This document shows, piece by piece, positions 1-10,990 of a stretch of DNA of 64,000 bases (positions within the stretch are counted from its first letter, which is position 1; the number at the start of each line of letters is the position of its first letter). The stretch is taken from the NCBI GenBank assembly GCA_022496185.1, contig WTXG01000147.1, forward strand, positions 1 through 64,000. The letters are read 5' to 3'. A model generated the notes under the pieces. The model saw only the letters and a program-made list of their open reading frames with translations, had not been told where the DNA came from and made no database searches. The stretch comes from Multifurca ochricompacta (taxonomy: Eukaryota > Basidiomycota > Agaricomycetes > Russulales > Russulaceae). The translations under genes were made by a program, and so were the position numbers.

Positions 1-1103
1 TTTGACAACTCCACAGATCTCCATACAGTCCACCGACACAGTAACCCATTCTATCAAAACATGTCAACAATTGCCGCCCAACTTCCTGACCCCCGCCCGC
101 CAGCCTCTGTGGCACCACCACCAACATTCCCCCCCCTCTGGACGTCTGTCTGGAGTGTTACCCCAGACGTTCACTGGGGATCGCTCGCAGAGCAAAAAGT
201 TCATGTTGGAGTTCACAACGTTCAAAAACTTCAATCATGATGTCCCACAGATTGTCAACCCGTTCCAGCGTGCCAATCTGTTCCTCTCGCTGATCCGAGG
301 GGACGCTGTGGACGATTGGACTATGGAACAATTGGAGTGGTTAAACGAGCAGGTTGAAAGCGGGCGTCGTACCACAAGCAAAGGCTTTGGGAGACCATTG
401 CTGAAAGGTTTAAAGACGCCTTTACAGACGGGCAAGCAAGCAGAAGGCAGCCCAGGAATTGAAATCCCTCAGGATGGAGAAAGGCGAATTAGATGCATAT
501 GTCGCCAAGTCAGAAGTCTAGCCAACAGGGCCGGCTATGACACCAACAAGAGGCAACACTAGACCTCTTTTTGCAGGGGTTTGCCCAATCCTCTAGTCAA
601 AAACATCATTCAATTTCATCATCCTCACGACTGGGATACTTGGGTCGATGCTGCTAGAAGGCAGCAACAAGACTATCTCGACTTCCAGACAAGGTTCGGA
701 GTCGACACCAAGAAGGGAAAACCCGAGACCAGTGGAAGGCAGCATTCGGAGTAAAACCCACCCCGCATGGCCAGAGAGATCCAAACGCTATGGATACCTC
801 AGCAGATCGGGCCCGAGCTCGGGCAGCACTTACAGAAGACGAGCGGCAAACACTAATGAAGGAAGGGCGCTGCTTCCGCTGCCGAGCACTGGGACACATG
901 TCCAAGGATTGTCCCAAGAAGGGAGCACGAGTCGCCGTCGCCACGGTAACATCAGAACATCCCGTTCAGAATAACCCCCCGTTGTGGACAAACGGTCAAA
1001 AGAAGAGAAGGCTCAGGACATATGGGCCAATATGATGAAAGAGAGTGAGGAAGTGCGCGCCATACTGGTAGAAAAGGCGTTTGCGAAAAAGGATTTTTGT
1101 TAG
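1..1103 (+). pseudogene. Element A gag, 3' part, frameshifted
   Basis: This is the capsid and nucleocapsid part of the gag polyprotein. Alignment by eye with the gag of elements B and C shows the same blocks: a proline-rich linker, a capsid-like block containing KKFMLEFTTFKNFNHDVPQ, and a C-terminal CCHC zinc knuckle (C-X2-C-X4-H-X4-C) at about 871-912. The frame shifts near 385, between about 545 and 645, near 720 and again before the knuckle, so no single ORF covers it. The gag frame ends at the TAG at 1101-1103, just after the T-run used for the shift into pol. The N-terminal part lies outside the window. Confidence 0.85.
1092..1103 (+). promoter_or_regulatory. Putative -1 gag-pol frameshift site, element A
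   Basis: The gag frame reads GAT TTT TGT TAG. The pol frame is -1 relative to gag and reads GGA TTT TTG TTA, so five consecutive T's (1094-1098) sit exactly where gag must slip to enter pol. The same layout recurs in B, C, D, F1 and F2. Slippage of the Phe codon on the T-run is an inference; the frame relationship is seen directly. Confidence 0.6.
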
Positions 1104-3016
1104 GCTCAAACCCATCGGCCTGGGCACAAGCACTCCATGTTACCTCTGTGTATGCTAGTCGATTCAAGTCATTAAAAATACCAGTCCATTTTGAAACTAC
1201 ACAGAGGACGGCCGATCGAGACATTCTAGTGGACTCTGGAGCCACGGATAACTTCATTCACCCACGACTGATCAAAACCATGGGCTTGGGAAGACTGGCA
1301 CTTCCCCAGGAAAAAAATATCTGGAATATTGACGGAACGGCCAATCGTGCTGGAAAGATCACTCACTACACGGATTTAAAGGTCCAGGTGGGAGAGGACA
1401 CAAAGAACATTCGTTTCCTAATTACGGACCTGGGAGACGAAGATCTTATCCTAGGGTACCCATGGCTCGCTGCGTTCGAACCCAAGATCAACTGGGCTGA
1501 TGCAACGATGGATAAAGAATCATATCCCATTATCATTACGTCAATGGGCTATGACTACGCAGTCAGACATCCGACAGTAAAAGCCACGAACACAGAAGAG
1601 GAAGACCTAGGTTGCTGCTATGCTACCAAGGCATCAGAATTAGCCCAGAAGGCAATACAAGGACAGGCAGAAAGAACATACAGCGACGTAGTGCCGAGTA
1701 CCTATCATCGGCATTGGAAGGTGTTCTCTGAAGAAGAATCCCAGCGTTTTCCACCCTCCAGACCATGGGACCACGCCATAGATCTACTCCCTGATACGCC
1801 AACGGCAATAGATTGCAAAATCTATCCGCTGTCCCAGTCCGAGCAGGTGGCACTAACGGAATTCCTTGAAGAACATTTGGCAAAAGGATACATCCGCCCA
1901 TCCAAGTCACAGTATGCCTCACCCTTCTTCTTCATCAAAAAGAAGGATGGCAAGCTACGACCAGTTCAGGATTACCGGCGAATTAACGCATATACCGTGA
2001 AAAATGCCTACCCCCTGCCGCTCATCTCTGAGCTCATTGACACCATGAGGGATAAGTCCCTCTTCTCAAAGATGGACGTGCGATGGGGATACAACAATGT
2101 TAGAATCAAGGAAGGTGACCAGTGCAAGGCAGCGTTCAAAACAAATCAAGGGTTGTTTGAACCCAACATCATGTTCTTTGGTCTTACGAACTCGCCAGCA
2201 ACATTCCAGTCTATGATGAACCACATCTTCCGCGATCTTATTCTCACAGGGGAAGTAGTGGTCTATATGGACGACATCCTCATAGCTACCCCAGATGACT
2301 TGGACCACCACCGACATCGTGTGCATCAGGTGTTGGATATATTGCACGAACACGATCTCTACCTCAAACCTGCCAAATGTTCCTTCGAACAACGGAGCGT
2401 CGAGTACCTAGGGGTTATCTTGGAAGGAGGACAAGTGCGCATGGATCCCGTTAAAGTACAGGGAATCCGGGAGTGGCCCGTGCCGACCTGCGTCAAGGAT
2501 GTCCGATCGTTCATCGGATTCTGCAACTTTTACCGACGATTCGTCAAGGGGTTTTCAGGCATAGCACGACCACTGAACGACCTGCTGAAAAAGGACGTAC
2601 CATGGCATTGGAATACTGCACAGCAGCAGGCGTTTGAACAAATTAGGGACCTTGTCGGCTCAGAACCAGTACTCATCCAACCAGATCTAAACCACCCCTT
2701 CGAAGTGGAAGTGGACGCCTCACACTTTGCAAACGGGGCAGTGTTATACCAAAGGGATGCCGCACAAGTACTTCACCCAGTGGCATACTACTCCGAAACC
2801 TTCTCCCCCGCTGAGAGGAACTATGACATCTGGGACAGGGAGCTTTTAGCCATAGTCAAGGCATTGCGACACTGGCGACCCTACCTAGCAGGAACCCCCA
2901 TAAGACCGTCATCCATACTGATCATTCCAACCTCTTATATTGGAAAGAGCCCCATAAAATCAGTCGACGTGTGGCACGAGAGGTCTTGGAGTTGGAAGAA
3001 TATAACTTCACGCTGA
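1097..3016 (+). CDS. Element A pol, part 1: aspartic protease, reverse transcriptase, RNase H
   Basis: The first half of the pol polyprotein copies element RNA into DNA. The protease active site LVDSGATDN has its Asp near residue 46 and a downstream ILGYPWL segment. The reverse transcriptase carries the catalytic YMDD at 2264-2275 (near residue 390), FGLTNSPATF upstream of it and CNFYRRFVKGF downstream. RNase H follows with VDASHFANGAVL and WDRELLAIVKAL. The annotated start is only the first in-frame start-like codon (TTG); translation probably enters by -1 frameshift from gag at 1094-1098. Homologous pol sequence leaves this frame near 2895-2899, where a C5 run appears to have lost one base. 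The last 35-40 residues before the stop are therefore out of frame, and pol resumes in the next entry. Confidence 0.9.
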   Translation: MLGSNPSAWAQALHVTSVYASRFKSLKIPVHFETTQRTADRDILVDSGATDNFIHPRLIKTMGLGRLALPQEKNIWNIDGTANRAGKITHYTDLKVQVGEDTKNIRFLITDLGDEDLILGYPWLAAFEPKINWADATMDKESYPIIITSMGYDYAVRHPTVKATNTEEEDLGCCYATKASELAQKAIQGQAERTYSDVVPSTYHRHWKVFSEEESQRFPPSRPWDHAIDLLPDTPTAIDCKIYPLSQSEQVALTEFLEEHLAKGYIRPSKSQYASPFFFIKKKDGKLRPVQDYRRINAYTVKNAYPLPLISELIDTMRDKSLFSKMDVRWGYNNVRIKEGDQCKAAFKTNQGLFEPNIMFFGLTNSPATFQSMMNHIFRDLILTGEVVVYMDDILIATPDDLDHHRHRVHQVLDILHEHDLYLKPAKCSFEQRSVEYLGVILEGGQVRMDPVKVQGIREWPVPTCVKDVRSFIGFCNFYRRFVKGFSGIARPLNDLLKKDVPWHWNTAQQQAFEQIRDLVGSEPVLIQPDLNHPFEVEVDASHFANGAVLYQRDAAQVLHPVAYYSETFSPAERNYDIWDRELLAIVKALRHWRPYLAGTPIRPSSILIIPTSYIGKSPIKSVDVWHERSWSWKNITSR

Positions 3017-4578
3017 AACACATTGCTGGGAGTCAGAATGCCAGAGCAGATGCATTATCGCGCAGACCAGACATGCATACAGGGGAGGACGACAATAACG
3101 ACATCACTGTCCTCCCAGAGGAAGTATTTGCCAAGACGGCCGTCGTCAGTCTCCATGATATGGATCTTTGGGCACAAGTTTCCCAAAATATGAACCAAGA
3201 CTTGTGCCTTTCATGGGCCGATGCCCACAATTTGAAGAAAATCAACGGTCTTTGGTGGAAAGACGGGGATCGACTTGTTGTCACCACCGGTGACAACATT
3301 AAGAGGGGGGTGATCCATTTTCACCATGACCTCCCCTCTGCCGGCCACCCTGGTATCGCCAACACCTATGCCCTTGCCAAGCGCGACTACTGGTGGCCCA
3401 ATATGAAAAAGGACATTGAAAGCTACATACAAGGATGCGCAGCATGTCAGGCAAACAAGGTTAACACACACCCGAGAATCCCACCAATACACCCCATCAC
3501 TCCCATTGCGTCCACCCCCTTTCAGACCATTGCCATGGATTTTATTGTCAAGCTACCCAAATCACAGGGTTTCGACACCATCCTCACGATCACCGACCAC
3601 GATTGCTCCAAAGCAGCCCTGTTCATTCCCTGCAACGAGACTATCACAGCGGAAGGAGTAGCAAAGCTATACCTGAATCATGTATACCGCCATTACGGAC
3701 TCCCCAAGAAAATCATCTCTGACCGAGACACCCGTTTTACATCGGCGTTTGCAAGAGCCTTATGCAAGACGCTAGATATCACACAGAACATCTCGACGGC
3801 ATACCATCCACAGACAGATGGACAATCCGAGCGGACGAACCAATGGTTGGAACAGTATCTCCGGTTTTGGTGCAACAGTAGGCAGGACGACTGGGCAGAA
3901 TGGCTGTCGACTGCAGAATTCGCTCACAACTCATGGCCTAATGGAACGACAAAATCCACCCCCTTCTCCCTTATCATGGGTTGGACCCCACGCACCACAT
4001 GGACAGATAAGCCCACCAACGCTCCGTCAGTAACTAACCGAATAGGCCAATGGGAAGAGCTGCGACAATCAGCCAATGAAAATCTCGTAAAGGCGCAACA
4101 GCTTCTGGCAGCACAGCCAAGCACGTTCACACCTTATCGGACCAATGACTGGGTCTGGCTTGAGGGCCGGAATATTCACACATCACACCCCTCGGCCAAA
4201 TTAGCGCCCCGACGCCACGGACCCTTCCAGATCACAAGGAAGCTGTCAGATGTATCTTACGAACTGCAGTTGCCACCAAAATGGAAGATCCATCCAGTCT
4301 TCCATGCCAAGCTTCTGACCCCTTACAAGGAAACCTCTATTCATGGAGAGAACTTCCCGAGACCCCCGCCTGACCTTATCAATGGCGAAGAGGAATGGGA
4401 AGTGGAGCGTGTTCTAGACTCCAAAAGACAAGGCCGAGGGCGCAAACTGTATTACTTGATCAAGTGGAAAGGTTTCCCAGACTCTGACAACTCGTGGGAG
4501 CCAGCCGGGGATATCTCTGCCCCAGACCTGATTGCGGAGTTCCATTTACGACATCCCCTGGCACCCAAAAACAGTTAA
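2971..4578 (+). CDS. Element A pol, part 2: integrase and chromodomain
   Basis: The C-terminal half of pol inserts the cDNA into the chromosome. Domains in order: the end of RNase H (LKHIAGSQNARADALSRR), the integrase HHCC zinc-binding domain (HFHHDLPSAGHPG ... GCAACQANK), the DDE core (MDFIVKLP for the first Asp, ISDRDTRFTSAF for the second, QTDGQSERTNQWLEQYL for the Glu), and a C-terminal chromodomain-like segment (WEVERVLDSKRQ ... YLIKWKGFPDSDNSWEP) just before the stop. Chromodomains of this type are known in chromoviral gypsy elements and bias integration towards modified histones. The frame is open from the frameshift region near 2900 to 4578. Translation needs the upstream gag-pol shift, and one extra base at 2895-2899 relative to the present sequence. 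Confidence 0.92.
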   Translation: MAREVLELEEYNFTLKHIAGSQNARADALSRRPDMHTGEDDNNDITVLPEEVFAKTAVVSLHDMDLWAQVSQNMNQDLCLSWADAHNLKKINGLWWKDGDRLVVTTGDNIKRGVIHFHHDLPSAGHPGIANTYALAKRDYWWPNMKKDIESYIQGCAACQANKVNTHPRIPPIHPITPIASTPFQTIAMDFIVKLPKSQGFDTILTITDHDCSKAALFIPCNETITAEGVAKLYLNHVYRHYGLPKKIISDRDTRFTSAFARALCKTLDITQNISTAYHPQTDGQSERTNQWLEQYLRFWCNSRQDDWAEWLSTAEFAHNSWPNGTTKSTPFSLIMGWTPRTTWTDKPTNAPSVTNRIGQWEELRQSANENLVKAQQLLAAQPSTFTPYRTNDWVWLEGRNIHTSHPSAKLAPRRHGPFQITRKLSDVSYELQLPPKWKIHPVFHAKLLTPYKETSIHGENFPRPPPDLINGEEEWEVERVLDSKRQGRGRKLYYLIKWKGFPDSDNSWEPAGDISAPDLIAEFHLRHPLAPKNS

Positions 4579-4648
4579 AAGAAAGGCGAACTCCCAGGTT
4601 CTCCCCCAGAACAAAGCTTCACCAGCAGCGTCCTAACCACAAACCAAT

Positions 4649-5841
4649 ATGTCCTCCTCTTTCATCGCTGCCTCCGCCGCCATTGACGCCTTCGCCGCCA
4701 CTACTGTGGTAGTGGAAGCTTTCCCCTCCGCTCACCCCTCTACTCACCCGTCCTCTCCCATCGATTACGACGCTGCTGAGGAGCGCGTTAAGAACCAATC
4801 CCCCAATCCGAATGATGACTTCACCCACTCCGAAGAACCCCATCCAAACGACCTCCTTGGCATGGAGCAAGATGATGAAGTACCCGAGTTCCCATTCTTC
4901 GCCAACAACCCGAACTCCTCCATGTACTTCCCACTCGAAATCACAATGGCTGACGGGACGAAAGAAATAGCTAAGTACATATTCTACACCAATGGGGGAT
5001 GGATGTCGCCGGCTGCATGAAGAAGAATGGGCCTGTATATGGGGCCCCAGTTTACTTGGAAGAGCGATACACAGGTCGTCTTCACCACACGATGAGCGAC
5101 GAACAGCTGGGACATCTTGCAGCTGACGACCCTCGAGCCTTTGCAATCGATGAGGTGCTGAACAACATGCGACTCCCGCGTCTCAAGGCCGAAGTGATGA
5201 GACTGCGGAAGACCCTCACACTTCGCACCACGCTCAACACCCAGTATAAGGAGTATGCGAAGCAGATGACAAGGCTCACGAGAGGCATGTTCCAAGTTGA
5301 GCAGGAGTTGGTGGAGATTCGGAAAAGATTGGAGAAAGGGGACGCATATCAAACCATTGCAGAGAGGTACGCCAACACATACGCCCGACCCCTTCCCCCA
5401 CGATCACTAGGAGCGGCCCCACAACTGCTGCCCAACCGATTCGAGATGCCACGAATGCATGAGAACCCCCGGGGAGAAACTTGCTGGCGATGCGATAGCA
5501 GGTATCACATTAGCTGGAACTGCCCCCTCAATCGCAAATGGTGTCGTCACTGCCGAAGCAACCTCCACTGGAGCAGATTCTGCATTTTCCGACGTCTGGG
5601 AGTCGCTCCCACCATTGTCAACCCTTCAGGATGGTGTGGAAAGTGTCTGCGACACAACGCGGGACATCGCGAGCTCGACTGCCCAGTGTATGACTTGTGT
5701 CGCCAGTGTGGACGGCGCGGCCCATATGGTTTCCTGCGTACACATCAATGCGCGGCCGAAGAAACCTACACTGTGGAGGATCGAAATCTGGCGGATGATT
5801 ATGTGGACTTGATACAGGATGATGATGGTGCGCGTTTCTAG
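4649..5841 (+). CDS. Element A ORF3: coiled-coil protein with four zinc knuckles
   Basis: This extra ORF sits between pol and the 3' LTR, where env lies in some other elements, but it has no signal peptide or membrane segment. The N-terminal part (4649-5020) is Ala/Pro-rich, then acidic, and contains EFPFFANNPNSSMYFPLEIT. The second part (from about 4999) has a charged helical stretch likely to form a coiled coil (LKAEVMRLRK ... MTRLTRGMFQVEQELVEIRK). It ends in four Cys/His knuckles at 5482-5523, 5542-5583, 5635-5682 and 5698-5754. The first two fit C-X2-C-X4-H-X4-C, the third C-X2-C-X6-H-X4-C. The two parts are joined by a one-base loss in a G5 run (4994-4998), judging from element B, where the frame is continuous there. 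I do not recognise a named family. Nucleic-acid binding is inferred from the knuckles. Confidence 0.8.
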
Positions 5842-5857
5842 CTGGGTCAGCTCGAAC

Positions 5858-5872
5858 CAGAAGGGAGGGTGA
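5858..5872 (+). other. Polypurine tract of element A
   Basis: A purine-rich stretch (AGAAGGGAGGGTGA) lies directly before the TGTTACGA start of the 3' LTR. This is the position of the plus-strand primer in LTR retrotransposons. Element B has the matching AGAAGAGGGGGTGA before its 3' LTR. Confidence 0.8.
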
Positions 5873-6458
5873 TGTTACGAACAGGGCCCAGTAGCCCTAT
5901 TTTCTTCACTCTCCCCAACCAGGACCCCACTCGTCCCCCAACCCTTCACTTTCTCATTACATCTCCATCCTGGGACCCCTCACACGCTTTGCTTCCATCC
6001 CCGTGACCGTTGTTTGCACTTGTGTACCTACTATTTGTCTATGCTTGTCCCTTATCTTCTTATCCCTTTATCTTTACGACCGGACATTTACTTAATCCCC
6101 TATCAGAAGCCAGGCTTTACGCCATCCGCTTTCGTATCTTTGGGCCCACATGACTCCGACATCCTTATCTATAGACGCCCATCCATTTACGTATATAAGT
6201 CCGTCTTAGCTACACTGTAGACCTTAGACTCGACTTATTGAATACATCGGTGTTCGTCTTCCGGACTTCCCTTTGAATCTCTGACTCGTCTGTCTCAGTG
6301 CTTTCGGCACTTTCTATTCAACATTGTCTTAGGGAACAGCCCCTTCGACTTTGACTCATCCCCTTGACACTCCAAGAGGCCCTGTTGACCTCTTATCTGA
6401 AACCCTTGATCAACGCTGTCGCACAAGTCGTGCAGGACGTCCCACACCGGACGTAACA
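5873..6458 (+). repeat. 3' LTR of element A (586 bp)
   Basis: The LTR begins TGTTACGA and ends ACGTAACA, giving the inverted termini TGTTACG/CGTAACA. A TATA-like TATATAAG lies at 6192-6199. It is homologous over its length to the B LTRs and to the partial LTR at 63618-64000. It keeps CpG at positions where the two B LTRs carry TG or CA, so it serves as the ancestral reference. The 5 bp after it are ATAAA; the matching target duplication cannot be checked because the 5' end is off-window. Confidence 0.93.
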
Positions 6459-6927
6459 ATAAAGCACACCTACAGCCCCAAGAGGACAAGATGGGGTCTG
6501 CAGCGTGCTACAGGGTGTCTTTAAATATGTCCTAGTACTACTCTATGAAATACCAAAGCCAATTAAGCGTGTGATGTAAATCTAATTAGTTATCAGTGGC
6601 CCGCTCTCCTAAGTGCCCTAACACATCTTATTTACTAACGCACGATCCTTTCTGCCAGTCTGGCATTATCTAAAATACATACTAGACTACTTTGGATCAC
6701 TCTATAATCAAATCATCAAATTGTATTACTCAAACAAAGGCCGCGTGTATCTATAATGTCCATTGCTGCATAGGGCAGCGACTACTTTGCATCACATGGA
6801 CCAGGTCAGATCGGTCCGAACTCCTTCTTATCTTATCTAAGTCTAAGAAGGTCAACTTGTATAACACACGTGCCCTCAGGATGGCTTTCAAGTGGGCCGG
6901 GATGCCAAAAATGCACATCCAGGACAC
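6459..6927. repeat. Non-coding flank with an F-like LTR remnant
   Basis: No gene is visible. Bases about 6466-6545 (CCCCAAGAGGACAAGATGGG and what follows) resemble an internal part of the F2 LTRs near 14045-14110, in the same orientation as the minus-strand F2 element. The rest is AT-rich with short uninformative ORFs. Element A probably inserted into an old F-type LTR. Confidence 0.45.
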
Positions 6928-9900
6928 CCACCAATAGCGATAACTCAGAGCTCCTGAAACAGGTGGCCAACCTCAAGGCCCAAATCGAAGCTCTGAAGGC
7001 AAGTTTTTAGTGGCTTCTTCAGATGTAGCCGCAACCGAAGAAGTGGATATATGTGCTGTTTCTGAGACTGACTCAGATGACTCAATCATATTTACATCTA
7101 CTTGTGAGATGAACAATAGTATTAGTGCTTCCTCTCATGTCAGTAGTAGGGTTCGCTTCTTGCTTGATAAAATTGAAAAAGAAGAAAAAATCGATTCCTG
7201 CACATTACCAGTTATCAATAAATACGATCAGCATTTCCATATTTACGTCACTCTCGAAGGACGAAACAAAAGCACCACTGTAGCGGCTATGATAGATTCA
7301 GGAGCAACAGCCATGTTCCTGGACTATAAGTTCGCCACCCAAAAGAAGATGCTTCTAGAACCACTGGAAACCTCAATTCGAGTACACAATATTGATGGCA
7401 GTCATAATGTAGCCGGAGATATCACCCACACTGTTACCCTACTAGTCACTATAGGGTCAAGGGTAGAAAAACACCGATTCCTGGTCACAAGTCTAGGACC
7501 AGAGAAGGTCATACTTGGACTTCCATGGTTGAAATATAGCAACCCTTCTATTAATTGGGAAAGGGGTGAAGTCACCCTGCAAGACTCCATTGAGAAAGAC
7601 ATCCTCATGGAGGACGAAAGTGACTGGTTTGCAGGAGTAGAACAAATATCGGCAAACAGATTAGAATGCCGACAATTTGTAAAAGACGGAGTCTTGGACT
7701 GTACCACCGACGAATTATGGTGTTGTGCAGGCTTCACCTATTCACAAGAAGCCTATGCAAAAGATTACCTAACTCATACGGAAGGAAAATCTTTTGAAGA
7801 TCTGGTACCTCCACCATATAGAGACTTTGCATGGGTCTTCTCAGAAGAAGAATCCCAAAGACTCCCTCAGCACCAACCATGGGACCATACCATAGACATT
7901 GTGCCTGGGTCGAAGACCCAATGGAAGGCCAAAGTCTATCCCATGTCACCAAATGAGCAAGTAGAACTGGACAAGTTTCTGGAAGAGCATCTCCAGAAAG
8001 GGTATATCGTACCATCTAAATCTCCGATGGTGGTACCTGTATTCTTCATAAAGAAAAAGGATGGGAAAATCTGTCTCATCCAAGACTACAGACCTTTAAA
8101 CGATATTACTGTCAAAAATAAATACCCACTTCCACTTGCAGTCGATATTATCAACTGACTTAAGGGTGCAAAGATCTTTACTAAAATGGATGTACGATGG
8201 GGATATCATAACATCTGGATAAAGGAAGGAGACAGACACAAGGCGGCGTTTTCCACCAACTGTGGTCTCTTTGAGCCACGTGTAATGTATTTTGGATTAA
8301 CAAATAGCCCCACCACCTTCCAAGGATTTATGAATTCCATCTTCTCCGACATGATCGCAAAAGGGGAAGTCGCTGTATATATGGACGATATCCTAGTCTT
8401 CTCACCAAATATAGAGAAGCATAGAAAGGATGTCAGAGAAGTCCTAAAGTGACTAGAAGAGTATGATCTCTTCTTGAAACCCCAGAAGTGCGACTTCGAT
8501 AAAGATCATATGGAGTACCTTGGACTTATTATATCTGAGGGACAAGTCAGAATGGACCCTGGGAAGGTCCAAGTGGTCAAAGACTGGCAAACCCCGAAAA
8601 CCCTAAAAGAAGTTCGCGCCTTTATTGGCTTTGCCAATTTTTACAGACACTTTATACAAGGGTTCTCAATTATCACCAGACCACTTCATGATCTGACAAA
8701 GAAAAATCAACCCTGGCAGTGGGAAAGACCACAGCAAGAGGCTTTCGATGCCTTAAAAAGGAGATTCACTCAGATGCCTATCTTAGCAATCTACGATCCT
8801 GATCTCCCAACCCGGGTCAAAACAGATGCCTTGGGATTTGCCACTGGAGGCATATTATCCCAAAAACACACTGATAACCTTTGGCACCCTATTGCCTTCT
8901 GATCGCAGTCAATGTTGGAAGCAGAAAGAAATTATGAAATATACGATAGGGAGATGCTCGGTATAATCCGTGCCCTAGAAGACTGGCACCACTTCTTAGA
9001 AGGGCTTCTCCAGTTTGAAATAGTAACGGATCACAAGAATATTGAATGGTGGAGATCCATGCAAGACCTCACCAGACGTCAAGCGTGATGGGCTCTCTAC
9101 CTGAGCAGATTCAATTTCACAATCCAATACAAAAAGGGGCACCTTATGCAAGCAGACGCCTTAAGCCGATTTTCAGCAGATCAGGTGTTAGACAATGAGG
9201 ACAACAAACAAGTCCAGGTCCTCAAGCCGGAACACTTTCTTAGTGCGGCACAGGCACATTACCGCCCACAGAGTTCTCCCCTCACAGAACGCATCAAGAA
9301 GGCAGGAAGCAGGGAAGCAGAAGTTATAGAAGGACTAAAAACCCTTACCAAAACTGCTCCCAGCGCCTTAAAGGGTGGCGTCAACCTTTGGGAGGAAGAA
9401 GATGGCCTAGTTTACTACAAAGGGAAACTTTACATACCCAATGTACTGGATCTCCAAAAAGACATTATTCGGGATTGTCACGATTCGGTTACAGCTGGTC
9501 ACCCTGGTAAAAACGGGACCATCGAGTTGGTATCACGCTATTATTGGTGGCCTAGAATGGCACAATATATTATGTGCTATGTCGAAGGATGCGACCGATG
9601 TCAGCGATATTGGATGGATAAGCACCCAGTCGCCCCTCTGCAACCACTGGAAGTTCCAGAAGGACCCTGGCAGACAATCGGAGTAGATCTGATTACAGGG
9701 CTCCCTTCCTCTTCCGGGAAAGATGCGATCCTAACAATAGTGGATCATTACACGAAGCAAGTGCATCTTTTCCCAGTCACAAGTGGTATTACAGCAGACG
9801 GCATGGGAAAAATATACTTCGACCATGTATTCCCTCTGCATGGGATCCCCAAAAGCATTGTCAGTGACAGGGGTCCCCAGTTTGCAGCAAGGACCATGTG

Positions 9901-10688
9901 CACCACCTTAAAGCATTTAGGGGTGAACAGTAGTCTCACCACAGCCTATCATCCACAAGCCAATGGCATGACAGAGCGTAAAAATCAAGAAATAGAACAA
10001 TATTTACAACTCTTCATTGGAAAAAGACAGGATGACTGGATTGAGCTACTCCCCACGGCGGAGTTTGTATTGAATACAAGGAAGTCCTCAGCAACAGATC
10101 ATACCCCATTCGAGTTACTCTATGGGTATACCCCGGACTTCACCATCCCGCGGGATGTGCCACTGGCATCCCCAGTTTAGACCAACGCCTACAACAGTTA
10201 TGTCTCGCCTGACACGACACAGAGGCAGCTATGAGGCTTAGCAAGACACATATGACTCGTGATCTAGCTCAATCAGGGCACAATTTCCCAAAAGAGGGAG
10301 ATTATGTCTGGTTGCAGTCCAAAAACATTAAAATCCACCAGCAGTCCCAGAAGCTCGGTCCCAAACAGTTAGGACCATTCAAAGTTCTGAAGAAACTTAG
10401 CGACCTGGATTACAAATTGGACTTGCCTCCAGCACTGAAAGTCCACAATATATTTCATGTGGACCACCTTAGTCTATACAAAGGCAATGACATTAACAGG
10501 CTGATGCCCACACCACCAGACCCCATTACCATAGATGGTGAGGAAGAGTATGAAGTGGACCATATCAGAGATAGCAAAATGTTTGGTCACACACTCAAGT
10601 TCCTTATCCAATGGAAGGGTTATGGAGAAGGCAAAGATACATGGGAACCGGAACGGAATTTAACCCATGCACAGGACTCCATTCAGAA
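6928..10688 (+). pseudogene. Element F1 (Ty3/gypsy): gag end and pol, 5' truncated and decayed
   Basis: Homology to F2 starts abruptly near 6928 in the last codons of gag (NSDNSELLKQVANLKAQ, gag stop 7008-7010). Pol then runs through protease (MIDSGATAMFL), reverse transcriptase (YMDDILVFS), RNase H (TDALGFATGGIL), integrase (YVEGCDRCQ; VSDRGPQFAA; ANGMTERKNQEIEQYL) and a chromodomain (EEEYEVDHIRDSKMFG). In-frame TGA stops at 8156-8158, 8450-8452, 8900-8902 and 9086-9088 all replace CGA arginine codons preserved or expected in F2. Single-base indels add further breaks, one near 10150. The coding sequence is cut at 10688/10689 by hAT-1 and resumes at 22460. Confidence 0.9.
7001..7010 (+). promoter_or_regulatory. 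Putative -1 gag-pol frameshift site, F1
   Basis: The gag frame reads AGT TTT TAG; the -1 frame reads AAG TTT TTA GTG and is open into protease. Five T's at 7004-7008 overlap the gag stop at 7008-7010. The sequence is identical in F2 (18472-18481, minus strand). Confidence 0.6.
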
Positions 10689-10696
10689 GTTCTATC
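10689..10696. repeat. hAT-1 target site duplication, left copy
   Basis: GTTCTATC, repeated exactly at 22452-22459. It is part of the F1 codons for Phe-Tyr just after the chromodomain. Confidence 0.85.
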
Positions 10697-10990
10697 TAGT
10701 GTTTAAAGGTCCAGTTGCCCTAACCGAAAAAGTGACTGGAACCAGACCAGACCCGACCGAATGCAACTGGACCACTGGTTGCGGTTGCCCAGATTCTGTG
10801 ACTTATCGGTTGCCGGTTGCATGCTATTACAGAATATTGAAAGACCGATGAAAACTGGTTTAGACTGGTTGCAACCAGTCTATTTCCATATATGGCATAG
10901 CACAAAGTCCACAGCCATGGGAATACCCGACCCACCGATCCGAGTCATCCGGGGGGAAATTCCTGTGGGCTCCTAAACTGGAAAGAAATA

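Larger units (their letters stand above)
1..6458 (+). mobile_element. Ty3/gypsy element A, 5' truncated by the window edge
   Basis: This is a chromodomain-bearing Ty3/gypsy retrotransposon read in order gag, protease, reverse transcriptase, RNase H, integrase, chromodomain, extra ORF3, polypurine tract, 3' LTR. The 5' LTR and the gag start lie outside the window. It is a close relative of element B (31474-42194) and element C, but it keeps many CpG dinucleotides that B and C have lost, so it is the youngest member of the family here. Its few reading-frame breaks are single-base indels, two of them in homopolymers (C5 at 2895-2899, G5 at 4994-4998). That fits either very recent inactivation or consensus errors in the assembly. 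Confidence 0.93.

Noticed and set aside
4619..5146. Minus-strand 175-aa ORF over element A ORF3
   Set aside because: Shadow of the plus-strand ORF3, which has zinc knuckles and a homologue in B.
4649..5841. An env-like gene in element A
   Set aside because: No signal peptide, membrane segment or glycoprotein features; the Cys residues form zinc knuckles.
5873..6458. Copia origin of the A-family LTRs
   Set aside because: Pol order is protease, RT, RNase H, integrase with a chromodomain, which is Ty3/gypsy.
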